Assembly: GCA_963783095.1 (NCBI GenBank)
Contig: CAWAMR010000022.1
Location: 47,709 to 111,708, forward strand
DNA: 64,000 bases
Direction of reading: 5' to 3'
Origin: CAWAMR01 sp963783095
GTDB taxonomy: Bacteria > Planctomycetota > Planctomycetia > Gemmatales > Gemmataceae
Every line of letters begins with the position of its first letter. The first letter of the stretch is position 1. Shown here in pieces: positions 33,561 through 43,895 of this stretch. The notes below the pieces were generated by a model, which saw nothing but the letters and a program-made list of their open reading frames with translations, had not been told where the DNA came from and made no database searches. Both the position numbers and the translations under genes were made by a program.

Positions 33561-36500
33561 ATGGCTTTCAATCCGTTCGAATCCTTCCGAAAGAATAGCA
33601 AGATGCTGATTGCCGTCATGGCAATCGTTTGCATGTTTACCTTTGTTCTGTCCAGCGGCATGGGCGGAGGCGACTTTTTCGACTGGCTCGGTCGCCAATT
33701 CGGCGAGGGCAAGCGCGGCACTTCCAAGGATGAAATCGCCACCTATTTCGGCAAGGCGATCACTCGAACGGAACTCGACCGCATTCGCCGGGGTCGTGTT
33801 GCCGCCAACCAGTATATGTTTGAAGCGACCCTTTTGGCCGGAAGGCAAAGCCTTCGGCAACTCGAACGCGATGTTCAGACCAAATCGAAAATCACCGATC
33901 CCGATACCTTGCGGGCTTTTTCCGAATTTTTCAAGGCCCAAGAACAGGAAAAAACATTCAACAAGGATACCAGCCGGCTTGAGATAGAAGAGGTTCGGCG
34001 GCAGATTGAAGGGTCTTTCAAGATGCTTGAGAATCTCCGCACCAAACTCGACGAAAAGACCAAGCCGGAAGAACTCAAGGCCATCAACAAGCTAATGGGT
34101 GTCTTCGACAACGAAAGGCGGTACAGAGATGCGGCACAGTCCAAGGGAGGATTGTATTTCTTGACCGCTCCGAACAATACCGACCTGGACGCTCTCGAGT
34201 TCGATCTTCTGTTGCGCAAAGCCGACCAGATGGGCTTCAAGTATACCGATGACCAAATTACCAACCTGATTGCCGTCGAAACCGATTATGCTCTCACCGA
34301 GCAAGACGCGGCCCGAGTCGAAACGCAGGTTCGTCGCGACGTGCAAGGCCGATCCGGCGGTCTTTCAAGCTCCGATCTCCTGCAGGCGATCGGCAACGAA
34401 TTTCGCGCTCGCACCATGGTCGCCGTGCTGCGCGGCGATCGACTCAACAATTCCGAACAGTTGACGGCCCGCCCCATGGCGATGACCCCCTGGGAATTCT
34501 TCAAGTACTATCAGGATCAGTGTTCGGAATGTTCCATCTTGAATATTGAAGTCCCGGTCGAGCCGTTCCTGGCCGAGGTGAAAGCAGAACCCACCGTAAG
34601 TGAGCAGATAAAACTGTTCAATAACAACCGCAACACGGAAGCTTCGCCGTCATCTGAAAGACCGGGATTCAAACAACCCAACCGGGCCATTTTTGAGTAT
34701 ATGGGCTTCGATCCGAAGTCGCCCTTCTATGAGAAGGTCACTCCGTTGACTCAGGCGGCCCGTACGATCGCGGCCGGCATGACACCGACAATGTTGGGAG
34801 GCAGCCCGGTCGCTGCATCGATGTACGTGATGCAGCCGATTCTTCACGAAAAATTTTCCCTGGAAGAAAGTGTGGAAAAGAAGGTGCAGGAGATGCAGGA
34901 CAAAGGGTTTCCGTCCACATTCATGTTCCCGAAACCAGAATTTAAAAACCCAAATGCGACGAGGTTCCGCGACAACGTTGTGTACCATCCGCTGCCGTTC
35001 GCAGCGCTGGCAAGTCAACTCGCGTTTCCCCCAACACTCGCCAACGTCACCGGCGCAGCGGCAAATCAATATGAGTTGATGTACCTTTTGGATGCTCAGG
35101 ATCGCCTGAAAACAGGGTTGCCGGCGTTCCTGGCGGGATATGGCTGGGCGGGATTGCCCGCAACCATCTCTCCGCCGTTTCCGCTGACCGCCCTTGCACC
35201 CGCAGCGGTGGGTGTTCAAGCCGCGTTTCCAGCTTCTATCTATCGCCAGGAAATCAAGGAAAAGGATCGTAAAGATACTCTGAAGCGGCTATTCCAACAG
35301 GACAAAAATGACTTTGAGCGAAAACTGGCTGAATTCAGTCGAAAAATAGCGCACCGAAGCCACTTACACCGCCCGAGGACGGTAAGGAAAAGCCGAAGAG
35401 CCCTGAAGAACTCAAAGCCGAAGCCGCGAAGTATATCGACGACTTTGCCAAGGCACGAGGATTTCAAGTGTATCGCGGCAAGAAACTCGACGATCAATTT
35501 GATGTCCGCGACGATCCGGGCATGAAGCCCCTGATCGATGTTGCTGCTGGGATGCGCAACTTTACCGCGAGAAGCGCTTCGCGCCGATGAATTTGCCGCC
35601 CGGTTACGACGAATTGGAAAAATTGTTTGCGCCCTCGCCGTTTGCGAACCCTGAAGCTCAGCTCTATCGCACGAATCGTTTCCCCGAGTACGACGATTCG
35701 GAGATCAGCTCATTCGTCGATCAAAACAGCACAAAAGAATACCTGGTCTGGCGCATTGAAGATGTTCCTGCCAAGCCCTATCGGTGGGATGCTTTACCCA
35801 AGGACATGAAGGACCGGGTCATACGTGCCTGGAAGATGCAGCGCCCCGTGAATTGGCCGGCAAGCAGGCCGAAGCCATCGCCGAGAATCTTCGCAGCTGG
35901 GCCGGGACGGAACTTCAGAAAACCGACAATATCTCGCCCACGTACGATGAGTCTCCTTTCCAAAAGAAATTGCTCGACGTTCTCAAGCAAATGGAGGGTG
36001 AGCAACACAAAACCTATCGCACCTTCAATCTGATGGGATTTGCGAAACTCAAACGCCAGCGCGGCATCGGCAATAACAGCCGAATGTCGGGCGAGCAAGT
36101 TTTTTATACGCCGCCCGAAATACCGGTTCGCGATGTTCGATACCCCGGTGACAAGATGATTCCAACGCTTCTGGCGATGCTCAATAAACCGCTCGGAGAA
36201 ACGATCGTGCTCAACGATGCTCCGAAATCGCACTTCTATGTGGCCTGTTTGATTCAGAGAGAAGAGAAAAAGCCGGGAGACTTTATATCGGGCGTGTACC
36301 TCAAGAGTTCGATACCGCCGGAAGCTCACCGGCAGTACGAACTTCTACTCAATCAAGCTCGCCAGAGTTTCCAAAATATGATTCAACAAAACCCGAAGTT
36401 GTTGCAAAACCCAGAGTTTTTTTCATTCTTCCAAGAAAAGGCAGCGACCGACGCTTTTGGCAGGTACGATACATTTCTGTACGGTGCCGGAGATCGCAGG

Positions 36501-36641
36501 CACTATTCGGCCATCCGCGAGACCGTGGTTCCCGCGTACTACAAGGATTATCTGGATCGACTCAAGGCGGAAGGGAACTTCACGGCGAACGAGGAAGAAC
36601 TGAAGAAACTCGGCGGGAAAGAGAAGGACGACAACGAATAG
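33561..36641 (+). CDS. Large SurA/PpiD-like membrane-anchored protein (frameshifted)
   Basis: About 1,025 residues, starting at ATG 33561 with AGGAA upstream. A single N-terminal membrane anchor (MLIAVMAIVCMFTFVLSSG) after a short positive tail (FESFRKNSK) and a SurA_N-like helical region (GKAITRTELDRIRRGRVAAN) give the PpiD/SurA layout. The rest is helical and would be periplasmic. A parvulin signature is not evident, so chaperone function is more likely than isomerase. Frame shifts near 35345, 35550 and 35850 are spanned by continuous sequence (PLTPPEDGKEKPKSPEELK; AARELAGKQAEAIAENLRS). It is divergent from topA, with which it may share a promoter region. Confidence 0.7.
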
Positions 36642-36656
36642 CGGTCAGGAAATCAT

Positions 36657-36742
36657 AGTGGTCAGTGGTCAGTGGTCAGTGGTCAGTGGTCAGTAAATGC
36701 GAAGAAAGAAGACCTGTGAGTGTCGGGTATTTACTGACCACT
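36657..36742. repeat. Tandem heptamer hairpin (GTCAGTG)
   Basis: Five tandem copies of the heptamer GTCAGTG/A (36661-36695) are followed by a complementary TTTACTGACCACT at 36730-36742, giving a hairpin 16 nt after the SurA-like stop and about 20 nt before the next gene. It belongs with the heptamer repeats at 43175, 43896 and 54529. Confidence 0.75.
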
Positions 36743-36762
36743 GCTCATAAAGGAACCTCTCC

Positions 36763-37898
36763 ATGTCCTCCGATCAAGGTCTTTCTCGTCGGGAACTGGT
36801 TGCAGGTGCGGGTGCTCTTGCCCTTGCCACAGGGTCCGCGTGGCGCTCGAACCAAAAGCCGAGAACAAGACCTATCGCATCGGCGTTATTTCCGCCAGCA
36901 TCGACGGCAAGCCGCAGAAGACCAACGGCCATACCTGGCATTTCGCCCAGTATTTTCACCCGGAAATCAACCTTCCGGCCATCAAGAAATACCTCGATCC
37001 GGGTTCGGCGATGTTTTTCGAGAAATACCTTCGCAATCCCCGCTATCGTTTCGATCAACTGCCGTTTCCCGATACGCGCATTACGCACGTTTACTCCAAC
37101 CCGGCGGATGGATTGACGAATTACGTCGAAGCCTTTCCGGGTGTGAAAATCGCAAAAACCGTGGAGGAACTGGTCGATTCCGTGGATGCGGTCTGGCTGG
37201 GGGACGCTTCAGGCAAGGGCAACGATCACTACGAGCTGATCGAGGCCGCGTTGAAAAAGGGATTACCGACTTTTTGCGACAAACCGATCGGCGAGACGGT
37301 CGCGGGCACTCGAAAGATACTGGATCTGGCCAAGAAAACCGGAACTCCGCTGATGTCGTCGAGTCTGTTCCGGCACGAATTCGGCATGGAGCAGGCACTG
37401 CGCATGCGCGATTCGGGCGAGTTTGGGCCAATCCAATATGTGCTGGCGAGCATGGCCGGCGGCTATTCTCACCCGAGTTGGTTTATCTACGGTCAGCATC
37501 CCATCTGGACGGTAGTGACGCTTTGCGGTGCGGGTGCGGAGGCCGTGAGCATGTATGCCCGCGAGGCAACCGCTCATGCTCTTGTTACTTACAAGGACCG
37601 AATGCCGGCCGAGGTCTGGTATGGCCGGCCGGACATGTCGGGGCAATACTGCCATACGACGGTCTATTTCACCAAACAGGCCTACCAATATACTCCGGCG
37701 ATCGAAGGTAGCTTTGCCTACGGTCATCATTATGAGATGTTCCGGATGGCACACACCTTTCGTGAGATGGTTAAAACCCGCAAGGAGCCGGTGCCGCATA
37801 AGGAAATCCTGGAAGTGACGGCCATCGTTCACGCGGGAGCCAAGTCCTTGAAAGAAAAGGGCAGGCTCGTCGCGCTGGAAGAAGTGATGGCGGAGTAG
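36763..37898 (+). CDS. Tat-exported Gfo/Idh/MocA-family oxidoreductase (one frameshift)
   Basis: About 378 residues. The N-terminus (GLSRRELVAGAGALALATGS) is a twin-arginine signal; the frame then shifts near 36840 and continues with TYRIGVISASIDGKPQKTNG. The Rossmann glycine motif is degenerate (no GxGxxG), but the family's second element survives as FCDKPIGETVAGTRKILDLA, along with KKTGTPLMSSSLFRHEFGME. Secreted Gfo/Idh-like proteins are common in planctomycetes and carry tightly bound NAD(P). The weak nucleotide motif leaves activity uncertain. It lies between a heptamer hairpin and a strong 3' hairpin, so it is probably a single-gene transcript. Confidence 0.8.
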
Positions 37899-37940
37899 GA
37901 CGGGCTTCCCAGGCCGTCTCGGTGGGCTGGGAAGACCGTC
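37899..37940. terminator. Hairpin at the stop of the Gfo/Idh gene
   Basis: Arms GACGGGCTTCCCAGGCC (37899-37915) and GGGCTGGGAAGACCGTC (37924-37940) pair over 17 bp with two mismatches around an 8-nt loop, immediately after the stop codon. There is a weak T-rich stretch downstream. Probable transcription terminator. Confidence 0.6.
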
Positions 37941-38045
37941 TTACACTCTCGCTTAAAGGCCAATTCTTGTTCATCATTTTTCAGGTTCTCCGCCAAAGTT
38001 GTGGAGAGCAACTCGATCTTTGTTCCATGCAATTTGCTGATAACC

Positions 38046-38192
38046 GAGCCGAAGGCGAGCGTCGGGGCGTTAGCCCGACGTGCGCTTCCTCCATCAAAAC
38101 GCTTGGTTTTTCCCAGGTAACCGGGGAATCCGATCGGTTTTTCGGGGCGGAAGCCCACGTCGGGCTAACGCCCCGACGCTCGCCTTCGGCTC
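38046..38192. repeat. Perfect 37-bp inverted repeat
   Basis: Arms 38046-38082 and 38156-38192 are exact reverse complements (GAGCCGAAGGCGAGCGTCGG...), separated by 73 nt with no gene. The length and perfection suggest recent duplication or active maintenance rather than a simple terminator. Confidence 0.85.
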
Positions 38193-38319
38193 GCCGTATT
38201 ACTATCGCTTCTACACAATTCGCGGAGAACCATTTTTCATAAACAGGCCTTTTGTTTTGAATGTAAGTACACCTATAATTTATGGTGAGAACCGTAGTTT
38301 GGTCCATTGGCTCATTCGG

Positions 38320-39300
38320 GCAAAGGGTGCGAGCCACCGACTTCCAAAGAAGTTGGCCGTGGATCAAACGATTATCGATTTGATACACTGACGAAGTTCT
38401 TTGGTGAATGGGGCTCGTCGGTCGGGCTGGGTTGCTACCAAGTAACTTCGCCTCAATCTAACGATTATCGATTGGATATTCTGGCGAAGTTACTTGCCGA
38501 TGAGGGCCCGTGATCGGGCGCAGATGCTTCCAAGAACTAAAGCCAATCAAACGCTTATCGATTTGATGGATTGGCGAAGTTTTTGCTGATGAGAGCCCGA
38601 AACCGGGCGCAGACGCTACAAATTGCTACAAGAATCGGTTTGTACATCAATAAAAGCGCGTACGAACGAACAGATTTCCCGATGTCGTGCCGTGCTTCCA
38701 AGAACTAAAGCCAATCAAACGCTTATCGATTTGATGGATTGGCGAAGTTCTTGCTGATGAGGGCCCGAAACTGGGCGCAGACGCTACAAATTGCTACAGA
38801 ATTTGGTTTGCGGATCAACGATTAGATAACCAAACAAGCGAGGATGTGATCGCCATGCTGCAAATTGCTACAAAAATCAGGTTGTACATCGACTACAGAA
38901 AGCACTAGTGAACAAATTTCATAATGTCGTGCTACAAATTGCTACAAAAAAACCGGTTTGCGGATCAACGATTGAATAACAAAACAAACGAAGCGTCGAA
39001 CGCGATGCTACAAATTGCTACAAAAATCGGTTTGCACAGCAATGATCGGAAATACGAACGAACAAATTTCATAATGTCGTGCTTCCAAGAAACTTCGCCT
39101 CAATCCAACGATTATTGATTTGATATTCTGGCGAAGTTGCTTTCAGATGAGGGCCCGAAACCGGGCGCAGACGCTACAAATTGCTACAAAAAAACCGGTT
39201 TGCGGATCAACGATTGAATAACAAAACAAACGAAGCGTCGAACGCAATGTTACTAAACTCGGAAGATTGTCAGACAACAAACGGCAACATCCGACAACAA
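38320..39300 (+). repeat. Mosaic repeat cluster B
   Basis: Same family as cluster A and same orientation. It begins with the shared leader (38366-38437, matching 282-354). It contains two exact 48-nt hairpin units (38444-38491, 39091-39138), two variants reading AAGAACTAAAGCCAATCAAACG (near 38532 and 38700), and several GCTACAAATTGCTACAAAAA junctions. It ends with the GGATCAACGATTGAATAACA module near 39255, shared with cluster C. It lies upstream of glyS; no gene is supported inside it. Confidence 0.85.
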
Positions 39301-39482
39301 ATCTGGAGATTTGAGGGCCTTTTCATGAACCCTTCCGCCAATACTCCAATCTCTTTTCTTGAAACGACGAATACTGCAAAACGGCATCGGATAAGCTAAA
39401 ATGATTCGTCACGAGTGGAGAGAATTTGCATCGAGACGTGCCAGTGCGTTCGATGCCGAAACGATAGATCAGGGGCAAAGTC

Positions 39483-41072
39483 ATGAACATGGAAGAACTT
39501 GTCGCGTTGTGCCGTCGTCGAGGATTCATCTTCCAATCGAGCGAAATCTACGGAGGCATCAACGGTTTCTGGGACTACGGCCCCCTTGGCGTGGAACTCA
39601 AGAAGAACATCAAGGAAGCCTGGTGGCAGGACATGGTGCGCAATCCGCCTCCCGGCCCCGATGGGAAAGAGGTATCGATGGTCGGGGTCGATTGCTCGAT
39701 CATCATGAACCCGAAAGTCTGGGAAGCGAGCGGGCACGTCGGCGGATTCAGCGATCCGATGGTCGATTGCAAGAAATGCCGCAAGCGTTTCCGCGCCGAC
39801 AAAGTTTGGCTGGTTGGCTACTTCGATGGTCCTCAACCCACTCCCACCAGTGTACTCCCTTTGTTCATCAAACCACTGGAAGCAGATTCGAGAGAGGATG
39901 CACTCAAATATGAACTGAGTAAAGCAGAGAAGAAGCAGTTCAAACTGGAGCCGTCAGCCCTTGCGTTTCCCCTGTTAAATATCCCCATCGAGTTTCAAAG
40001 GAAATGTCCGAGCTGTTTGGAAGGCGAGTTGACCGATGCCCGTGCCTTCAACCTGATGTTCGAAACCTTTGTTGGTGCCATTCAGGATGAGGCCAACAAG
40101 GCCTACCTTCGTCCTGAGACAGCGCAAGGAATCTTCGTCAACTTCCGCAATGTTCTCGATAGCACTCGACTCAAGATTCCCTTCGGAATCGCCCAAGTTG
40201 GCAAAGCATTTCGCAATGAGATCAACCCTCGGAACTATACCTTCCGCAGCCGGGAATTCGAGCAAATGGAAATCGAATTCTTCTGTCATCCCGACGAATC
40301 GATGAAATGGTATCAGTGGTGGCGCGAGCTGCGCATCAAATGGTACTCCACACTCGGCATCAAGTCCGAGAAACTCCGACCCCGAGAACAGGCCAAGGAA
40401 GAATTAGCGCACTACTCCATCGCCACGACCGACATCGAATACATGTTTCCCTTTGCAGAGGAGCCGCAGGAACTGGAAGGTGTCGCCCATCGCGGAGCTT
40501 ACGACCTTACCGCACACATGAAACACAGCGGCAAGGACTTGAGCTACTTCGACGAGGAAGCCTGGGAACGCGACAAATCAACGCGCGGAACCAACTCGTT
40601 CAAGGAATGGGTCAAGAAGGGACCACTGCCGGCGGAAATGGAAAAGTATCAGTACATGCCCCACGTAATCGAGCCAAGCGCCGGGGCGGATCGCTTCACG
40701 CTGGCGGTGTTATGCGAGGCGTTCTGTGAGGACGAGATTGGCGGCGAGAAGCGAACGGTGATGCGCTTTCATCCCCGGCTGGCACCGATCAAAGCGGCGG
40801 TATTTCCGTTGGTGAATAAGGATGGAATGCCGGAAAAGGCCGAGGGTTTGTACCGGGAATTGAAGAAACATTTCAACGTCTTCTACGATGACAAGGGTGC
40901 GGTTGGGAGACGTTATCGCAGGCAGGACGAGGCTGGTACGCCATTTTGCATCACGATCGATGGTCAGACGATGCAGGATGATACCGTGACTATCCGCGAG
41001 AGGGATAGCACTAAGCAGAGCCGAATACCCATTCGGGCGGTGGCGGAGGAAATCCGCCAGGCACTGAGTTAG
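39483..41072 (+). CDS. glyS: Glycyl-tRNA synthetase (class II, dimeric type)
   Basis: Charges tRNA-Gly; 529 residues in one intact frame. The N-terminal motif MEELVALCRRRGFIFQSSEI and GGINGFWDYGPLGVELKKNI are those of the alpha2 enzyme shared with archaea and eukaryotes, not the alpha2-beta2 type. Motif 2 is FRNEINPRNYTFRSREFEQM and motif 3 is EPSAGADRFTLAVL. A CxxC pair (DCKKCRKRF and KCPSC) sits in the N-terminal insertion, likely zinc binding. The ATG at 39483 has no strong ribosome site; an in-frame ATG at 39489 is the alternative. A 40-bp-arm hairpin starts at the last base of its stop codon. Confidence 0.95.
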   Translation: MNMEELVALCRRRGFIFQSSEIYGGINGFWDYGPLGVELKKNIKEAWWQDMVRNPPPGPDGKEVSMVGVDCSIIMNPKVWEASGHVGGFSDPMVDCKKCRKRFRADKVWLVGYFDGPQPTPTSVLPLFIKPLEADSREDALKYELSKAEKKQFKLEPSALAFPLLNIPIEFQRKCPSCLEGELTDARAFNLMFETFVGAIQDEANKAYLRPETAQGIFVNFRNVLDSTRLKIPFGIAQVGKAFRNEINPRNYTFRSREFEQMEIEFFCHPDESMKWYQWWRELRIKWYSTLGIKSEKLRPREQAKEELAHYSIATTDIEYMFPFAEEPQELEGVAHRGAYDLTAHMKHSGKDLSYFDEEAWERDKSTRGTNSFKEWVKKGPLPAEMEKYQYMPHVIEPSAGADRFTLAVLCEAFCEDEIGGEKRTVMRFHPRLAPIKAAVFPLVNKDGMPEKAEGLYRELKKHFNVFYDDKGAVGRRYRRQDEAGTPFCITIDGQTMQDDTVTIRERDSTKQSRIPIRAVAEEIRQALS

Positions 41073-41158
41073 TTCCAAGTCCAATCGGAGCCTGAAGCGT
41101 AAGCGAAGAGATGGACTTTCTCTTCGCTTACGCTTCAGGCTCCGATTGGGCTTGGAAC
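41072..41158. terminator. Bidirectional hairpin between glyS and aroC
   Basis: Arms of 40 nt (41072-41111 and 41119-41158) are reverse complements with about one mismatch and a 7-nt loop. The structure fills the entire space between the convergent stop codons of glyS and aroC. The outermost GTTCCAAG matches the heptamer GTTCCAA repeats elsewhere in the window. Confidence 0.8.
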
Positions 41159-42240
41159 TACTCAAGAGTTTTCCACCGCAACCAGTGATCGACCAGAACC
41201 AGCGCCATCATCGCTTCGCCCATCGGCACGAAGCGCGGCAACAAACAGGGATCGTGCCGGCCTTTGGTCAGAATTTCCGTTGGTTCGCCCGCTCGATTCA
41301 CGGTCTGCTGATTGCGGGACAAACTGCTCGTCGGTTTGATCGCCACGCGGCAAACGATCGGCTCGCCGCTGGAAATCCCTCCCAGCATTCCGCCGTGACG
41401 ATTCGTTGCGGTGCCGATCGCGCCATCTGCTTTGCGAATGAAAAGGTCGTTGTTTTCGCTGCCGCGTGCGGTTGCCACTGCAAAACCAGCGCCATATTCA
41501 AATGCCGTCACTGCAGGCAAAGAAAGCATCGCCTTGGCCAGATCGGCCTTCAACTTATCGAAGACAGGCTCGCCCCATCCTGGAGGCACGCCCACTGCGA
41601 CCATTTCGCTGATGCCGCCGATGGAATCGCAATCTTTGCGAACCTCTTCGATCAAGGCGATCATGCGATCCGCTGCACCGCCATCCGGACAGCGAACGAT
41701 ATTGGCTTCAACCTGATCGAGGGTTACCAAAGCCGGATCGGGAACCTCCGCAATGACATTGCCAACCTGCTTCACGTAGCCCAAGACGCGAATGCCTTGC
41801 ATGGCAAGCAGTTTCTTGGCGATAGCTCCAGCTGCCACCCGGCACACCGTTTCGCGGGCGCTGGATCGGCCTCCGCCCCGAAAATCGCGGAAACCGAACT
41901 TGGCATCGAAAGTGAAATCGGCGTGGCCGGGGCGGTATTTTTCGGCAATATCGCCGTAATCCTTGCTGCGCTGATCCTGATTGCGAAAGAGAATCCCGAT
42001 CGGCGTGCCGTCGGTGCGCCCCTCGAAGACTCCGGACCAGATCACCGGCTCATCGGATTCGTCCCGCTGAGTGACGATCTTGGATTGACCGGGCCGACGA
42101 CGGCGCAGATCGAAGAGAAGATCTTCCACCACGAGGGGCAGACCGGGCGGGCAGCCGTCAATGATGACCATGTATCCGGGGCCATGACTGACCCCGGCAG
42201 TGGTCACGCGAAATCGTTCGCCGAATGTATTGCCTGGCAT
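41158..42240 (-). CDS. aroC: Chorismate synthase
   Basis: Last step of the shikimate pathway (EPSP to chorismate, reduced FMN cofactor), cytoplasmic; 360 residues, intact. It starts MPGNTFGERFRVTTAGVSHG with the conserved His. FRGGGRSSARETVCRVAAGA, DSIGGISEMVAVGVPPGWGE, AVTAFEYGAGFAVA, and GGISSGEPIVCRVAIKPTSS are family signatures. It converges on glyS and diverges from pyrH with about 190 bp between the starts. No other shikimate gene is nearby. Confidence 0.95.
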   Translation of the reverse strand: MPGNTFGERFRVTTAGVSHGPGYMVIIDGCPPGLPLVVEDLLFDLRRRRPGQSKIVTQRDESDEPVIWSGVFEGRTDGTPIGILFRNQDQRSKDYGDIAEKYRPGHADFTFDAKFGFRDFRGGGRSSARETVCRVAAGAIAKKLLAMQGIRVLGYVKQVGNVIAEVPDPALVTLDQVEANIVRCPDGGAADRMIALIEEVRKDCDSIGGISEMVAVGVPPGWGEPVFDKLKADLAKAMLSLPAVTAFEYGAGFAVATARGSENNDLFIRKADGAIGTATNRHGGMLGGISSGEPIVCRVAIKPTSSLSRNQQTVNRAGEPTEILTKGRHDPCLLPRFVPMGEAMMALVLVDHWLRWKTLE

Positions 42241-42428
42241 GGAGAGATTCTATCGGATTCCGTTTCCATGCCGAGTCAAACAGTGGGAACGGATGAATCC
42301 GAGTGCAGCTAATACGCTCGACAGCCTCAAATAGCCTTAATAACACATGGGCGCAACACGCGGCACTCGGCATTTCGTGCCGGGGTTTCTATAATCCCTC
42401 AAACCGCATGACCAAGGGATTTTCCGCG

Positions 42429-43172
42429 ATGATTGAATCTACTTCCGATCAACCGAAACCGAAATATGGCCGGGTGCTGCTTAAAATGAGCGGAGAGGCC
42501 TTCGGGCAAGGCGGCAAAAGCGGTATCAGTATCGACGAAACCCTCGCCATCGCTGCTCCCCTCAAACGATTGGTCAATCGCGGGGTACAACTTGCGGTTG
42601 TCGTCGGTGGCGGCAATATCCTGCGCGGACATCAGTTCTCTCAAGGCGGCGAGATTATCAAGGAAGCGACGGCCCATTACATGGGCATGCTCGCTACCAT
42701 CATGAATGGACTGGCGCTGCAGGAATGTCTCGAAAGCATTGGCTGCGAGACCCGCCTCGTCACCGCACTCAGGCTCGATAACGTCGCGGAATTCTTCATC
42801 CGCCGCCGGGCAGTCCGCCATCTGGAAAAAGGGCGAGTCGTAATCTTGGCCGGCGGCACCGGCAACCCTTTCGTGACCACCGACACCGCTGCTGCGCTGC
42901 GCGGCCGGGAACTCGATGTCGATATTCTGCTCAAGGCCACTCGCGTCGATGGCGTTTACAGTGCCGACCCCGAGAAAAATCCACATGCAGTCCTTTACGA
43001 GAAGTTGACCTACAACCAGATTTTCCGCGATAATTTACAGGTAATGGACCTTGCCGCCATCGAGATGTGTCGCGACGTGAAACTGCCGATCCTGGTATTC
43101 AACTACAAAAAGGAAGGCAATATCGAACGTGCCATCGAAGGGCACAAGCTTGGAACGTTTGTCAGTGAATAA
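42429..43172 (+). CDS. pyrH: Uridylate kinase
   Basis: Phosphorylates UMP to UDP; 247 residues, intact, amino-acid-kinase fold. I chose ATG 42429 (AAGGGA at 8-13 nt upstream); the in-frame ATG at 42408 lacks a ribosome site. RVLLKMSGEAFGQGGKSGIS, LAVVVGGGNILRGHQFSQGG, VVILAGGTGNPFVTTDTAAA and DILLKATRVDGVYSADPEKN cover the nucleotide and UMP sites. It is followed by frr, the widespread pyrH-frr order, but with a heptamer hairpin between them. Confidence 0.95.
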   Translation: MIESTSDQPKPKYGRVLLKMSGEAFGQGGKSGISIDETLAIAAPLKRLVNRGVQLAVVVGGGNILRGHQFSQGGEIIKEATAHYMGMLATIMNGLALQECLESIGCETRLVTALRLDNVAEFFIRRRAVRHLEKGRVVILAGGTGNPFVTTDTAAALRGRELDVDILLKATRVDGVYSADPEKNPHAVLYEKLTYNQIFRDNLQVMDLAAIEMCRDVKLPILVFNYKKEGNIERAIEGHKLGTFVSE

Positions 43173-43174
43173 TG

Positions 43175-43302
43175 GATAGTGTTCAGTGTTCAGTATTCAG
43201 TGTTCAGTTGAAGACGAGGGTTATTGGACTTATATCTTTGACCATCGGTTATTGACTGAACACTGAACACTGAAGACTGAACACTCACTCCTGAACACTA
43301 TC
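43175..43302. repeat. Heptamer hairpin (GTTCAGT) between pyrH and frr
   Basis: The left arm 43175-43208 is built from tandem TGTTCAG/TATTCAG heptamers, and the right arm (43255-43302) from the complementary CTGAACA units. They would pair over most of 34 bp. It lies inside the pyrH-frr unit and could modulate downstream expression. Confidence 0.75.
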
Positions 43303-43326
43303 TTGAACCCTAACATCTGATCGAAC

Positions 43327-43887
43327 ATGACTCACGCACAAATTATCAAGGACACACGCGATCGTATGGAAAAGGCGATCGATGTGTTTCGCAACGAACT
43401 CAAGGGCCTGCGCACGGGCCGGGCTTCCCCCGCGCTATTGGATGCGATCCGGGTCGACTACTTCGGCTCCCCGACGCCCATCAAGCAATTGGCGGCAGTG
43501 TCCACACCCGATCCGCAGCAATTGCTCATCAAACCGTTCGATGCCGGCTCACTGAAGGACATCGAGAAGGCGATCCGCAGCAGCGACTTGGGGCTTGCGC
43601 CGAACAACGACGGCAAAGTCATTCGCCTCCAGATTCCGCCTATGTCCGGCGACCAGCGCAATAAAATGGTCAAGAAAGTGAAAGAGCTGGGCGAGCACGC
43701 CAAAGTATCGTGCCGAAATATCCGCCGCGACGGCAACAAACATTTCGAGCAAGGTGAAAAGGATAAAACCCTCACCGAGGACGAAGCCAAGAAGGGACAA
43801 GAAGAAGTCCAAAAACTTCTGAAGACCTACGAGTCCAAAGTAGACGAGCTTGCAGCGGCCAAGTCGAAGGAAATCTCGGAATCATAA
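43327..43887 (+). CDS. frr: Ribosome recycling factor
   Basis: Splits post-termination ribosomes together with EF-G; 186 residues, the usual length, intact. KDTRDRMEKAIDVFRNELKG, LRTGRASPALLDAIRVDYFG and PDPQQLLIKPFDAGSLKDIE form the first helix and the beta domain. RRDGNKHFEQGEKDKTLTED and the C-terminal helix complete the three-helix bundle. It follows pyrH on the same strand. An inverted heptamer repeat begins 9 nt after the stop. Confidence 0.95.
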   Translation: MTHAQIIKDTRDRMEKAIDVFRNELKGLRTGRASPALLDAIRVDYFGSPTPIKQLAAVSTPDPQQLLIKPFDAGSLKDIEKAIRSSDLGLAPNNDGKVIRLQIPPMSGDQRNKMVKKVKELGEHAKVSCRNIRRDGNKHFEQGEKDKTLTEDEAKKGQEEVQKLLKTYESKVDELAAAKSKEISES

Positions 43888-43895
43888 GCTAATAG

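Noticed and set aside
41146..42312. Long plus-strand open frame (388 codons) opposite aroC
   Set aside because: Mirror of the intact chorismate synthase gene in GC-rich DNA; no motif of its own.
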